Assembly (NCBI GenBank): GCA_015146655.1
Contig: VKHL01000004.1
Coordinates: forward strand, 62,001 to 126,000
Length of the DNA stretch: 64,000 nucleotides
Source: Ochromonas danica
Taxonomy: Eukaryota > Sar > Chrysophyceae > Chromulinales > Chromulinaceae
Reading direction: 5' to 3'
Position 1 is the first letter of the stretch. Every line of letters begins with the position of its first letter. The translations under genes and the position numbers were made by a program. The notes under the pieces were generated by a model. The model was not told where the DNA came from. It ran no database searches and saw nothing but the letters and a program-made list of their open reading frames with translations. Shown here piece after piece: positions 54,601 to 64,000 of the stretch.

Positions 54601-57482
54601 TGGATTACAGAATGGTTATGTAATAATTGAAAGTTTATTATTAATAAGTGAAATATATGATTATGAAGGAAGATTTTCACGTGCTTTAGATTATATGGCA
54701 GAATTGAATAGTTACTATCAACCATCACAACCATCACAACCGTCACAACAATTGCAATTGCTTCCTATGAATATTCAATATCATTTAGTTAATCTTCATC
54801 TTGTACGTATCTTATATCGAGGAGGATCTTATAAAGTGAAGACGATATTACAATCCTTATTAGATGATAAAGAAATGTTAATGGTGATGATGAAATATTG
54901 TCTTGGTGGAGTACAATTTGTGAATTATCTTCTAACAGAAGTCTTTCAATTCAATACTAACACTAATGATAATGATAACGATAATAAACAACAACTACTA
55001 CAATCTACTACTACTACCACTACTACTATTACTAGTACTAGTAGTAGTGTAAGTAATATTCAAAAGTCAATTGAGTTAATGAGAATTACAAGAGAAACTA
55101 CTAACAGTAACAGTAACAGTAACAGTAATAGTAGTAGTGATGGTAGTAATAAAGCTAAAGCATTAGTTTGGGCAAGTAATACTCGTGCTCTTAGTCGATT
55201 ATGGAACTTATCACAGTCAACAACAACAATAACAACAACATCTTCTACTAAACTATTCTCTTATCATGTTACTGTTCCGCCCTCTATCTTACAAGAACAA
55301 GAAAGAGGAGAAGGAGAATATGTTAAACTACTATTATCTATGCAAGATCGATTAAGTTTTGATCATTTGCGTGTATTAAGAAGAAGTTGTTGTAGACAGA
55401 CAATTGTTGATTTTCTTCAAAAGGGAGAGAATCATCCGACTACTATTACTACTACTACTAGTAGCAGTCTACCTTGGAACAACAACAATAGCAATAGCAA
55501 TAGTAGTAATAGTAATAGTAGTGATAGTGATGGTGATGCTCAATTCTATTCTTTTCTACTCGGAGCTTCTTCTATTAGTACTGCTTCTCAATTACAAGCT
55601 ATTCATGATTTTCATTCTATCGACAGTGAGACTGTGTCTTCAACTACTACTACCACTACTAGTACTAGTGCTAGTGCTAGTGCTAGTACTGCTGCTAGCG
55701 TTAGTGTGTCTATTAGTCAAGAGATTCTAAAGGCTACTAGTGGAAATCAAAACAGTTTGAAAAACCTTCAAAATCAATTAAAACAAATTATTAAAGATAA
55801 ATTACCAATAGGATCTATCATATGTTTTCTATGTCTTGATCATAATAAATGTGAATTATTACTTGGTCGTTTGAATGAAGAAGGATCATGTCAAGTCATG
55901 AAAAGAGATGCTAAGAATATTATCAATATTTTAAAAGAATTTGATAATAATATGATATTAAATTATAAATCATTACAACAGACATCATCTCTTAGTCAAG
56001 CACAAAATATGACATCAAGTCAAAAGAAAGCATGGTGGATATTAAGAGAAGAAATTGATAAACAATTGAAATTAATAGCAGATCGATTAGAAGAAGAACT
56101 AGGAGATCATATTCGTTTACTTCTTCCTTCTAAACAACACAACAGTTCTAATAGAGAGAAATCGGGATGTCTTATTAATCTAGATGAACTCATTCTCTCA
56201 ACAGAAGAACTGCAAATCAACAATGAGGATGATGATGATGAAGGAGAAGAGGAGGAGAAAGGGTCTGATGTTGATTATGAATCAATGAAGTTAGTTGATC
56301 TTCGTCTATTAGCTAAAGAAAGAGGATTATCAACAACTGGAAGAAAACTTGATATCATAGAGCGGTTAATTGAATTCAATAAGAAAGACAAGACTTTGAA
56401 CAATAATAACCATAACAATAACAATAACAATAACAATAACAACAATAGCAATAAATCTGGTATGATTTCAAGTCAACCAGAGAAACAGAAGAAACCTATT
56501 AATAACACTAATAGTAATAGTAATAGTAATAGCAATAACAACAGAACAAAGAGTGATCAGCAGCATCATAATCATCATAATGGAGGAGGTCATGTTATTC
56601 TAATTCTTGATGAGATATTACAAACATTTCCAATTGAAATTCTTCCTAGTCTACGTCAACAATCATGTAGTCGAATTCCATCTCTTTCTTTATTATTACA
56701 GTCTTCTACTTTGTCAACAACTACAACTACTACTAACCAACAGTTTAGTAGTCAAAGTATGAACACTAACACTATCACAATAACGTCAAACAAACATGAT
56801 AATAATAACAATAATAATAATAGTCGTTGTCATTCTATAGTGGAATTAGATCGTCGTCGTTGTTGGTATGCTGTTGATATTGATCAAAATCTACCTGAAA
56901 CAAGGAAAAACATGGAATCTTTCTTACAACAATATGTTAATTGTTTTGGATGGAAAGGAATTATTGGGAAAATGCCATCACAGGAAGAAATTAGGTAAGT
57001 CCTTCCTATTCCTATTCCTTTCTCTATTTGTTAGTATAGATATTGACTTCTCTCAACTGATTGTTGTCTATAGTGAGATGAATGCTTGGGCTGATTGGTA
57101 TATTTACAGTGGACATGGAGCAGGTGATAAGATATTTAAAATACTATCTGATCCTATACAACATCGTGGAGCATTATTATGGGGTTGTAGTAGTGGAAAA
57201 CTTACAACACAAGGATTATTTGATCCTGAAGGTTCAGCTCTTCAACATTTACAAAATGGATGTTCTATGGTTGCAGGGAATTTATGGGATGTTACAGATA
57301 GAGATCTTGACAAATTAAGTGTAGCTTGTATGGAAAAAGCTCTGACAATACAACAAAAGATATCTGATGAAAGAATATCATTTGCTAAAGCATTAGGAGA
57401 AGCAAGAGATGTTTGCAAGTTGAAATATGCTGTAGCAGGGGCAGCAATAATGTATGGATTACCAATGCTTGCTAGTAGTTGA
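51675..57482 (+). CDS. ESP1: separase (cohesin-cleaving protease)
   Basis: Four exons (51675-51695, 51768-53870, 54014-56994, 57074-57482) encode 1837 aa. The last exon carries the C50 protease site: WYIYSGHGAGD with His near 1716, then LLWGCSSGKL with Cys near 1740, followed by GLFDPEGSALQHLQNGCSM and GNLWDVTDRDLDKL. Separase cuts the cohesin kleisin at anaphase. The long N-terminal part is alpha-helical, with many Asn, Ser, Gln and Thr runs from trinucleotide repeats. A SAP-like motif, LVDLRLLAKERGLSTTGRKL followed by DIIERL, lies near residues 1462-1490, after an acidic patch. The first exon is only 21 nt; the start is placed by splice phase and is less sure. Confidence 0.93.
53906..53965. 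repeat. (TATGA)12 microsatellite in a separase intron
   Basis: Twelve perfect copies of the pentanucleotide TATGA lie in the intron between separase exons 2 and 3 (53871-54013). Confidence 0.97.
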
Positions 57483-57707
57483 GGTGATGAAAAACAACGT
57501 CTATGTCACTCACCATAGTAATAATATTAACACTATCAATGACATAATGACAGTGTGTCGTTAAGTTAGACTAGTCTAGTTTCCATGACAATCAATATTG
57601 CTACATACTGTACCTACCCTAACTCTCTTACCCACCCCCCTAACCCTTCTCTCTATAGTGCTAGATGTTAGTGTAGTGTAATCTGTACTAGTAGAAGGTT
57701 AGTTAGG

Positions 57708-58346
57708 TTAGAAGCTGTCAGGGCGATCAGACAAGATCTCATAGACTTCCTTCATAAAACCACCTCGTGAAGGAGAGTTAACATCAATCCCAAACCCCAT
57801 CTTCCGATAGAAAGACATCGCCTCTGGGTTGTTCTTTAAGCAGGTTAGCATGACTTTCCTCATGTTAAAGTGTGCAGCTAGTTGCACCGTATAGTCCAAG
57901 AGATAGGCACCCACACCTTGTCTTCGAAAGCGAGAATCTACTTGAAGCTCATAGACATAGAGAACAGGATACTCTGGTTCATCTTCATCATCCCAAGTGA
58001 AGCGGAAGATAAGGTAGCCCACTACCACCCTGTCATTGTCACTCTCACTGTCATTGTCATTGTTCTTCTGGGTGAGGAGCAGGAAGCGAGAAGCAGGATG
58101 GAAGAGCTCCTTCTGCTTCTCTATGAGATCAAACTTCCATCCTGCATCGCGATACTTTTCTTCCATGTTGGCCATGAAGAGGTCAGAGATCTTCATTTGA
58201 AGGGGAAGGGACAGACTCCGACTGGACAGAAACTCTTGGAATTGGAAAGAAGAAGAGGGAGCTGCAGGAGGAGGTAGAACTAGAAAGAAGCTCTTACATT
58301 GCAATGCAACTGACAACTCCTCAGTCTCCTCACAATCTTGATACAT
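57708..58346 (-). CDS. NAA40: N-alpha-acetyltransferase NAA40 (NatD)
   Basis: Single exon, 212 aa. GNAT fold with the NatD pattern: YRDAGWKFDLIEKQKEL, then VVGYLIFRF, then PVLYVYELQVDSRFRRQGVG with the acetyl-CoA loop R-x-x-G-x-G/A, VMLTCLKNNPEAMSFYRKMG, and FGIDVNSPS near the end. NatD acetylates the N-terminal Ser of histones H4 and H2A. The N-terminal 35 residues are a Ser/Pro-rich extension. It converges with separase, 225 bp away. Confidence 0.85.
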   Translation of the reverse strand: MYQDCEETEELSVALQCKSFFLVLPPPAAPSSSFQFQEFLSSRSLSLPLQMKISDLFMANMEEKYRDAGWKFDLIEKQKELFHPASRFLLLTQKNNDNDSESDNDRVVVGYLIFRFTWDDEDEPEYPVLYVYELQVDSRFRRQGVGAYLLDYTVQLAAHFNMRKVMLTCLKNNPEAMSFYRKMGFGIDVNSPSRGGFMKEVYEILSDRPDSF

Positions 58347-58459
58347 TGGATCGTTTGTCGTTCTTCTTCTTCTTCACTGATTTTCAATTTCAAAGTACTT
58401 GTGGCAGCCAGTTAGATGAATTGTCCATTATATCTTATTATTTCATCATGATTTTCACT

Positions 58460-58557
58460 TCTCCGATAGTATAGTGGTCAGTATACCCGCCTGTCAAACG
58501 GCGCGCCTCGCTCCTCACTGAGCGCGGGAGATCTGGGTTCGATTCCCAGTCGGAGAG
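58460..58557 (+). tRNA. tRNA-Asp (GTC) with a 26-nt intron
   Basis: The acceptor stem TCTCCGA/TCGGAGA is perfect. The anticodon stem is CCCGC/GCGGG with loop C-T-G-T-C-A-C, anticodon GTC at 58493-58495. The loop is interrupted after A37 by a 26-nt intron (58497-58522), the standard eukaryotic tRNA intron position. The T arm is CTGGG-TTCGATT-CCCAG. Mature length is 72 nt with the discriminator G at 58557. Confidence 0.94.
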
Positions 58558-58564
58558 AAGTCTC

Positions 58565-58568
58565 TTTT
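58565..58568 (+). terminator. Pol III terminator of tRNA-Asp
   Basis: Four T residues, 8 bases after the tRNA-Asp discriminator. Confidence 0.7.
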
Positions 58569-58796
58569 GCTTCTTTTCTATCTGCTCATTACAGCTTTGG
58601 TATCATTATTCAACTCATGTGGTTAACTATGCATTAACTGACGTAGATGCTTATATTATACCAGATCCCTTTTGCTTCTTTTCCATCTGCTGTCTAGCCT
58701 ATTTATGCATTGATTTTCTTGACTACTTGGAGTCAAATAGCATGATAGCTTCTAGGGGTTAGAAAATATTATGGAAATGTTAATTACCGTATGTGG

Positions 58797-60310
58797 TCAG
58801 GCAAGCTCCCATGATGATAAACAACTCTCATCCTGTTCTGCCGACATCATCATTCTTTTGTTTTCCATGCGAAGTGTCAGTCTTCTTTGCTCTTCCATCT
58901 TGTTTAATGGCTTGTATTCCTCATACAAGCTGTAGCCAAAGCGACGAAGCCTCTTATCCAGCTTCTCTAACTCATCTTGTAGAGAGCGAGGCAGCAGCTT
59001 GATCATCTCCCAGAACTCTTTCATTCGATGTCTACCACTTTCCACCACTAGATCAGTCTTGAAGCGAGGCAAACGCCCTGATTCTGGAGCTGGGACATGT
59101 AGACGAAGCTTTCGACGACCTTCCATCATCTCTTGAGAGTTAGATGAAAACCATTTCTCACACACTCTCTGCAAGTCATTCGAATATTGTGATGCCATCC
59201 CTTCTTTGTCTTTCAAACTTGTTCTATTGCTTAGGGAGTCATGAAATGCAAATCGAAAGATTGTCTCACAAGTGATACGAGGTCGAGCAAATTGCTCATA
59301 ACGAACTAATCATAATCAAACAATAGGATTAATTATTAAGCCTAGCAGCACATAACACTTTGAAAACATGTAGAGTAAGTGTTATTACCAATCCCAACCG
59401 ATTGTCTGCTCCAAATGTTGGTTTGTAGTAGTTCCTCTAATTTCTCCATAGCTGTCAGCCAACCCAGAGACCTGATAGATCAACAATGATTTCAGCATTG
59501 CGAAACGAAGTAGTTAACCAATAGAATAGACAGACACCTGGAGGATGAAGAAAGTAGAAAATCCAAGAAGTGTTTGATATTTCTGATTCGTTGTTCGTGA
59601 TCTATCTCAGAGGTTGATATAGACAGCTTATCTCGATAATACCTCCAAGTAGCATTGCGAGGAGTAGCAATGTTTAAAGTCACTGGATGCTACAGTAAGA
59701 CAGCAACACACAGTAGTAAAGTAACACACAGTACTTACTACACAGTAATAGACAGATATTGGTGATGATGACCTCACCTTCAAGATGATAATAAACCTCA
59801 CACTTCCTGCCTCTGAGAATGCTTGGTGGAGAGCAGGTAGTTTGAGCAGAGAATGCGGTGACTTCTCCACTAAGACAGGCTTGCTAACATCCCAGAAGGT
59901 CAACCACTACAGTACATAGATAACCAACAACAATCAACATTAGATTACACCTTGTTGTGATATATGATTTCTAGTGATTTTCTCACCTCATTTCGAATAG
60001 TAGCAGCTATTTGATCACTCCATTGCTCTACTGGAAGCACTCTGCCAGAGAGGAACACTCTCCTGGCAGTCTGTAGATTCCACTGACCCTCATGGTTCCA
60101 GGAAGAACATCGAGGACCAAATCGTTCTTCGCATTTATACATCATAGTGGATGAGAAGACACTTTCATTGAAGAGCTGATGGACAAGACTTGTTCCACTT
60201 TGTGGCCATCCTGATATGAAGAGAAAAGAATGATTTTGAATCCATGCCAGACTTGGAACAGGAAGAAGAAGAACAAGAGAAAGCAAGACACTGACAAGTA
60301 CTACTAGCAT
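58797..60310 (-). CDS. secreted/Golgi sulfotransferase-like protein
   Basis: Five exons (59987-60310, 59778-59906, 59538-59689, 59389-59471, 58797-59305) encode 398 aa, and every junction keeps phase. The start is a signal peptide or anchor (LVVLVSVLLSLVLLLP). FLFISGWPQSGTSLVHQLF is the 5'-phosphosulfate (PAPS) loop. KPVLVEKSPHSLLKLP follows, then FIIILKHPVTLNIATPRNAT, the 3'-phosphate region with the R/S pair degenerate. SVGIVRYEQFARP marks the end of the core. The C-terminal 100 residues are charged and helical. It likely sulfates a glycan or protein in the Golgi. The acceptor is unknown. Confidence 0.75.
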
Positions 60311-60484
60311 GAGGATTACTGACTCAGGAGAGGCAGAGATAGACGGTGTAGGGTGTCTAAATCAAGTGTGTTAGACTAGACTAGACTAGAGTAGACTGGC
60401 AGAGAAAGTGTTTTGGGTGGACTGTCCGATCTTCTTGGGAGAGAGTGAGAAGATCCATTGGAAGTGTTCTTAGCTCTTGTTCTC

Positions 60485-60787
60485 TCATAGGTGACAGTAT
60501 AGTGTGCCTAGGAGTTCATTACTAGACATAGTCATGGTACCCCGTGCATCAGAGAGATAATTTGGCAGCATGTCTAATGTCTTATCATCTTGCTTATCAC
60601 TTCGCCGTGGAACTGTGTGGGTTTGTCCCAGTCTGCGGCAGGTGAGTGTCACAAACTGTTTGGGCCAGATGAGACCCAGTTGGGTTGGGTCTAGCCCAAC
60701 AGTTCCAATACTGCCCTCCGTCTCCATCGCATCAAGACTGGAATTAACAAAGCCAACTACTTTATTGTTATCTTCTATTGCCATCAA
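60485..60787 (-). CDS. doubtful 100-aa reading frame
   Basis: A 100-aa frame whose ATG lies only 26 bp from the divergent GET1 ATG. It starts MMAIEDNNKVVGFVNSSLD and has no recognisable domain. Such close divergence is unusual and the frame could be chance. It is kept as a weak candidate because the codons look ordinary for this genome and the surrounding 500 bp are otherwise empty. Confidence 0.22.
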   Translation of the reverse strand: MMAIEDNNKVVGFVNSSLDAMETEGSIGTVGLDPTQLGLIWPKQFVTLTCRRLGQTHTVPRRSDKQDDKTLDMLPNYLSDARGTMTMSSNELLGTLYCHL

Positions 60788-60813
60788 AATAAATAAATCA
60801 ATCCTAGTAAACC

Positions 60814-61608
60814 ATGTTACTGATTCCTCAAGATCTTGCTCTTATTGGATATTGTATCTATATTCCTGCTCTCTTTGAGTTTATTAGGATAATATTAGGT
60901 TAGTCATCAAATGAATGAAATACGATGAAATGAGATGAGGTTGTTATCACTTATCTTGCTTGTCTTGATTATTTACTATCTCTATAGGATATCTTTTGGG
61001 TGGACCTTCGAAGAAAGTGGCTCAACTAGAAGCGGAAAAGCTTCTCCTTTTAATAGAACAACGCAAGATTAAATCTGTTCAATTAGAATTGGTCAAACAT
61101 TCCAAATTGGAACGTAAAATCATTAAGATTGATAAAGAAATTGAGAAAATTAACAGTGAAAATGGACCAAAAGTAACCAAGACCAGGAAGATTCTTCGCT
61201 ATCTTCGGGTTAGTAATACCCCCTTGAGACACATTTTGACATTTTGACACACTCATTGACTAACTGACTGACTGACTGTGCTGCTTGCTGACCTGTTTGT
61301 GTTGTTAATAACAGGCTGTCTTCTATCTCATAGCATGCATCTACTTCAGCACTGTATCAGTTTTACTTATTAGTCCTGAGGTAAATAAATAACAGTGAGA
61401 TGTGATTGGATAGATGATGGTGTTAATGTCTGATTGCTGCTTGTCTTCTCATTGATGGTGACAGGTCTTCTGGCCTTTTTCTTGGATAAGCTCAGAGAAG
61501 GTGGTCTCTGTTCATGCATGGTTTCTTGTCCTTGTAGCTGGTGCTGCGTGTAGGCACTTGTTTCGAACCTTGCTCCCTCTTGTTGCTTATCCTTCTTCCT
61601 TTCCTTAG
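60814..61608 (+). CDS. GET1: GET1/WRB-type tail-anchored protein receptor
   Basis: Four exons (60814-60898, 60988-61208, 61315-61380, 61465-61608) encode 171 aa. The layout is that of Get1/WRB: a hydrophobic first segment (LIGYCIYIPALFEFIRIIL), a cytosolic Lys/Glu-rich coiled coil of about 70 residues (SKLERKIIKIDKEIEKINSE) that docks GET3, then two more membrane spans, AVFYLIACIYFSTVSVLLI and VSVHAWFLVLVAGAAC, in the last two exons. It would receive tail-anchored proteins at the ER membrane with GET2/CAML. The sequence is short and divergent, so identity rests on topology and charge pattern. Confidence 0.7.
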
Positions 61609-61792
61609 TTTGTACTACTGTGTCAGTCACGGTAGTTTGACAACATGCTATGCGCTAATTAAGGGAAGAGTAATTTAGACATTTCTCATGATATCCATCG
61701 AAATTGAAATTGAAAGCTTTCAATCCTTATAGTCAAACCAACACGCTGCAGGCTGCTGTAATTGGCTATGAAGAGAGCATTGGCTTGGCTTT

Positions 61793-64000
61793 CTACCTCT
61801 TCGCTTGTCTGTTTCTCGTGACTCGTCCCGTCTCCTCGGGTTCAGAAGTGACCTTTGCCTTGGTCGTCTGCTTCACATTTCCTTTGCCCTTCGTAGCTTT
61901 CCCTCGAAGATCTCCATCTTCAACAGATGGCTTTCCTCGACCACCTTTCTTTCCGTTTTCTCTTTCGGGAAGATCCTCCTCGCTCTGCTGATCTTCTACT
62001 GCCAGGTCTGTAGACGAAGTCCCTAGGGAAGATTTTCTCTTGCGAGCATGATCTTCTTCGCTTTTCTTCTGTGTTTTGGTTGCAGATGATTGTCCTCCCT
62101 AAATAAGATAACATTGGATTTAGTCGAGACTGTCTAGCATTGAAGAGGAAGATAGCTCAGCTGTGCTGTACCTTATTTGATGCTTTCCCCGCCGAAGAAG
62201 ATTTTCTTTTATCCTCTTCACTTCCCTCAATTATACTCTCAAAGGCTGCACGAGCTTCAGCATCAAAGTCATCTGGCTTATTAGCTGAGCTTTTCCGTCG
62301 TTTGGAGGTACTGAATATATTACTATCATCTAATAGCAGATTGTCTTCAATTGGTTCGAAGAGATCGAGCATCTCTTCCTTCTCTTGTTGATCCTCTTTC
62401 TCTACAGGAATTGGTGAAACCATCATAGGAGAAGAAGAGCGACGACGAGTGGTACCGGAGATCGATTTCCTCTGTTGTTTACCAGCTTCTTCATTCCACT
62501 GTTCCACTTCACGATCGCTCTCATCTGGTTCTTGATAACTATTCACTACAGCCTTTGCTATGCGTCTTGGTAACATACGTGTGGGTGCTTCAGATTGGAC
62601 CAGCAAGTACTTTTCTATACTATTTCTGTTTCCAGGTTTTCCTTTCTCAACCTTTGCAGCACGACCAGATTTCGCAGATACTCGACGACGCTTCTTCTCT
62701 AAACCATAATCTTCATCTTCACTATCTTGATCTGACTCACCACCTTCCATCAATGGTGATAGTGATTTCTTGGCTCTTTTCTTCCCGGAAGAGTTGGGAG
62801 AAGCATGACCCACATTCTCTCCAGCAGCTGAACTTGAAACACCAGCATTTGCAAAGGCACGGCCTTTTGATTTACCAAGCTGAACAGCTTGTTTAATTGC
62901 TTGCTCAATATCATCTGGCATCTCCGTAGATTCCATTTCACCATCAGCAGCTTTGTTCTGGCGCTGTCCATCTTTTTTATCCTTTTTCTTCTCAAACAAT
63001 TCGCCTGGTAAATGAACTGTTCCAGGATAAGTTTGTACATTATCAGATGTTTTAATCTGATCTTGAAGCAATTTTATAGCCAAGCGAGTAACAAAATAAA
63101 GACGATTATTGCTTCTATCATGCCGATCAGCGTGATATTGCACAATTTGATTGAGTAGCTTGAACAAGAATGGTAGATGATTTGATTCTTTTCGTAAAGT
63201 AGCTTGTAAAGCTTGTATCAATGATTGAATACATCGAACTAATGCTTTCATCCCTTTCCTATCTTCCTCTTTATCCAATTTTGTATTGGCAGGACAATTA
63301 GGATGATAGGATAAAAGGTAAAGAAGGTAAGGAAGCACTTTCTCAGGCATTGTGAAAGCTGCCATAGCCTCTAGTCGCTTATGTAAATCAACATTTTGGG
63401 TACTAACCAGCTTTGCTTCAATATTTTCATGTGTAACTCGCAGTCGACGAATAGCACTTAATAAAGAACTTTGTGAAAGTTCAACCAAATCATTGTCTTC
63501 ATCATTTGCGAAGAGACAAGGATAGCACAGAAAACGAGGATGAACTTGATGAATCTGCATCACTGTAGTTAACGCCTCCAGTAATGTACGACGAGTTTCT
63601 TGATTATTAACTAGGAATGCCCAAGCTAATTCTTGCCATTGACCAACTTCCACATGATCACCAAATCGTTTTGTCTTCATTAAACTGATGATACAAACAC
63701 CAACTTTTTCATATAGTTCAATCTTCTCATTCTTCGAGATATCAACTAACTTCATACCATTCAATATCGATCCACCACTTTCAAGACATTCGAAAAGTAG
63801 ATTCAATAGATTGACAAACTCTGCTGATCCTAAATCAGGATTAAGAGAGAGTCGGGGTTGAACTGGTGCATCATTTGAAAAGCGTGTTTGCTGGTCACGA
63901 ATCTCCAACAGTTGCTTACATTCTTCTTCAGTACATAAAATAGCCGTAAATAATCCAATAGCCCCTAATTTCAATTCCACAGAAACGCTTTCTTTTGCAA
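61793..64000 (-). CDS. PDS5: PDS5 cohesin-associated protein (5' part beyond window)
   Basis: Exon 62172-64000 continues past the right edge; the final exon is 61793-62098, after a 73-nt intron. The visible HEAT-repeat part has the PDS5 C-terminal pattern: WAFLVNNQETRRTLLEALT, VHPRFLCYPCLFANDEDNDL, FTMPEKVLPYLLYLLSYHPN and NRLYFVTRLAIKLL, followed by a TVHLPGELF segment. A long, disordered, highly basic and Ser-rich tail follows (KKRAKKSLSP, then KKRRRVSAKSGRAAK) and ends RNRQAKR; it probably holds nuclear signals and DNA contacts. PDS5 regulates cohesin release and acetylation. The N-terminus is missing from the window. Confidence 0.82.

Noticed and set aside
57882-58277. 131-codon plus-strand frame
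   Set aside because: It is a shadow of NAA40 on the minus strand.

Overview
This is a nuclear segment of a eukaryotic microbe, most likely a flagellate alga with a secondary red plastid (an ochrophyte stramenopile). Short GT-AG introns (about 60-190 nt) interrupt roughly half of the genes, spacers are mostly 100-500 bp, and two tRNA genes have Pol III signals. Two proteins (a PLP decarboxylase and a malic enzyme) begin with a signal peptide ending in Ala-Phe followed by a basic/hydroxylated stretch and an S-S-L-x-M-K site. That is the bipartite plastid leader typical of red secondary plastids. An IFT57 domain implies a cilium. The exact lineage is an inference.

Layout. 1-3671 (-): VPS15, cut by the left edge, then tRNA-Lys(CTT). 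4129-8229: DTD2/GEK1 D-aminoacyl-tRNA deacylase (-), a GT15-like glycosyltransferase (+) and a secreted SGNH-like protein (-). 8303-13032: a truncated copy of the decarboxylase 5' end, an ArsC-ACR3 arsenic fusion (-), then the intact plastid-type decarboxylase (+). 13209-26827: a Tim8-like protein, an unknown three-exon gene (-), adenylate kinase (-), SMG7-like, an NDP-glucose 4,6-dehydratase, a PP1-type phosphatase, a TPR membrane protein (-) and mitochondrial ATP synthase alpha. 27079-33088: a NEK kinase fused to IFT57, an unknown gene, and a coiled-coil gene whose intron holds a long (TG)n tract. 33296-45627: mitochondrial carrier (-), plastid-type malic enzyme, GT14-like enzyme with an RS tail (-), SelD (-), Rab GGTase alpha, two orphans, and RlmN (-). 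45628-47025: gene-poor, with a Harbinger-like transposase remnant and a long hairpin. 47026-64000: MFS transporter (-), an orphan, separase, NAA40 (-), an intron-containing tRNA-Asp(GTC), sulfotransferase (-), GET1, and PDS5 (-), cut by the right edge.

Themes. Arsenate reduction and arsenite export are joined in one protein. Separase and PDS5 are both cohesin-cycle proteins and lie within 5 kb of each other. The cilium is represented by the NEK-IFT57 fusion, the strongest novelty in the window. Highly expressed metabolic genes (ATP synthase alpha, malic enzyme, adenylate kinase) use C- or G-ending codons, while the other genes are AT-rich; this produces long but spurious antisense reading frames. 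All exon boundaries were placed by eye from splice motifs and phase; every joined coding sequence reported as complete has a length divisible by three.
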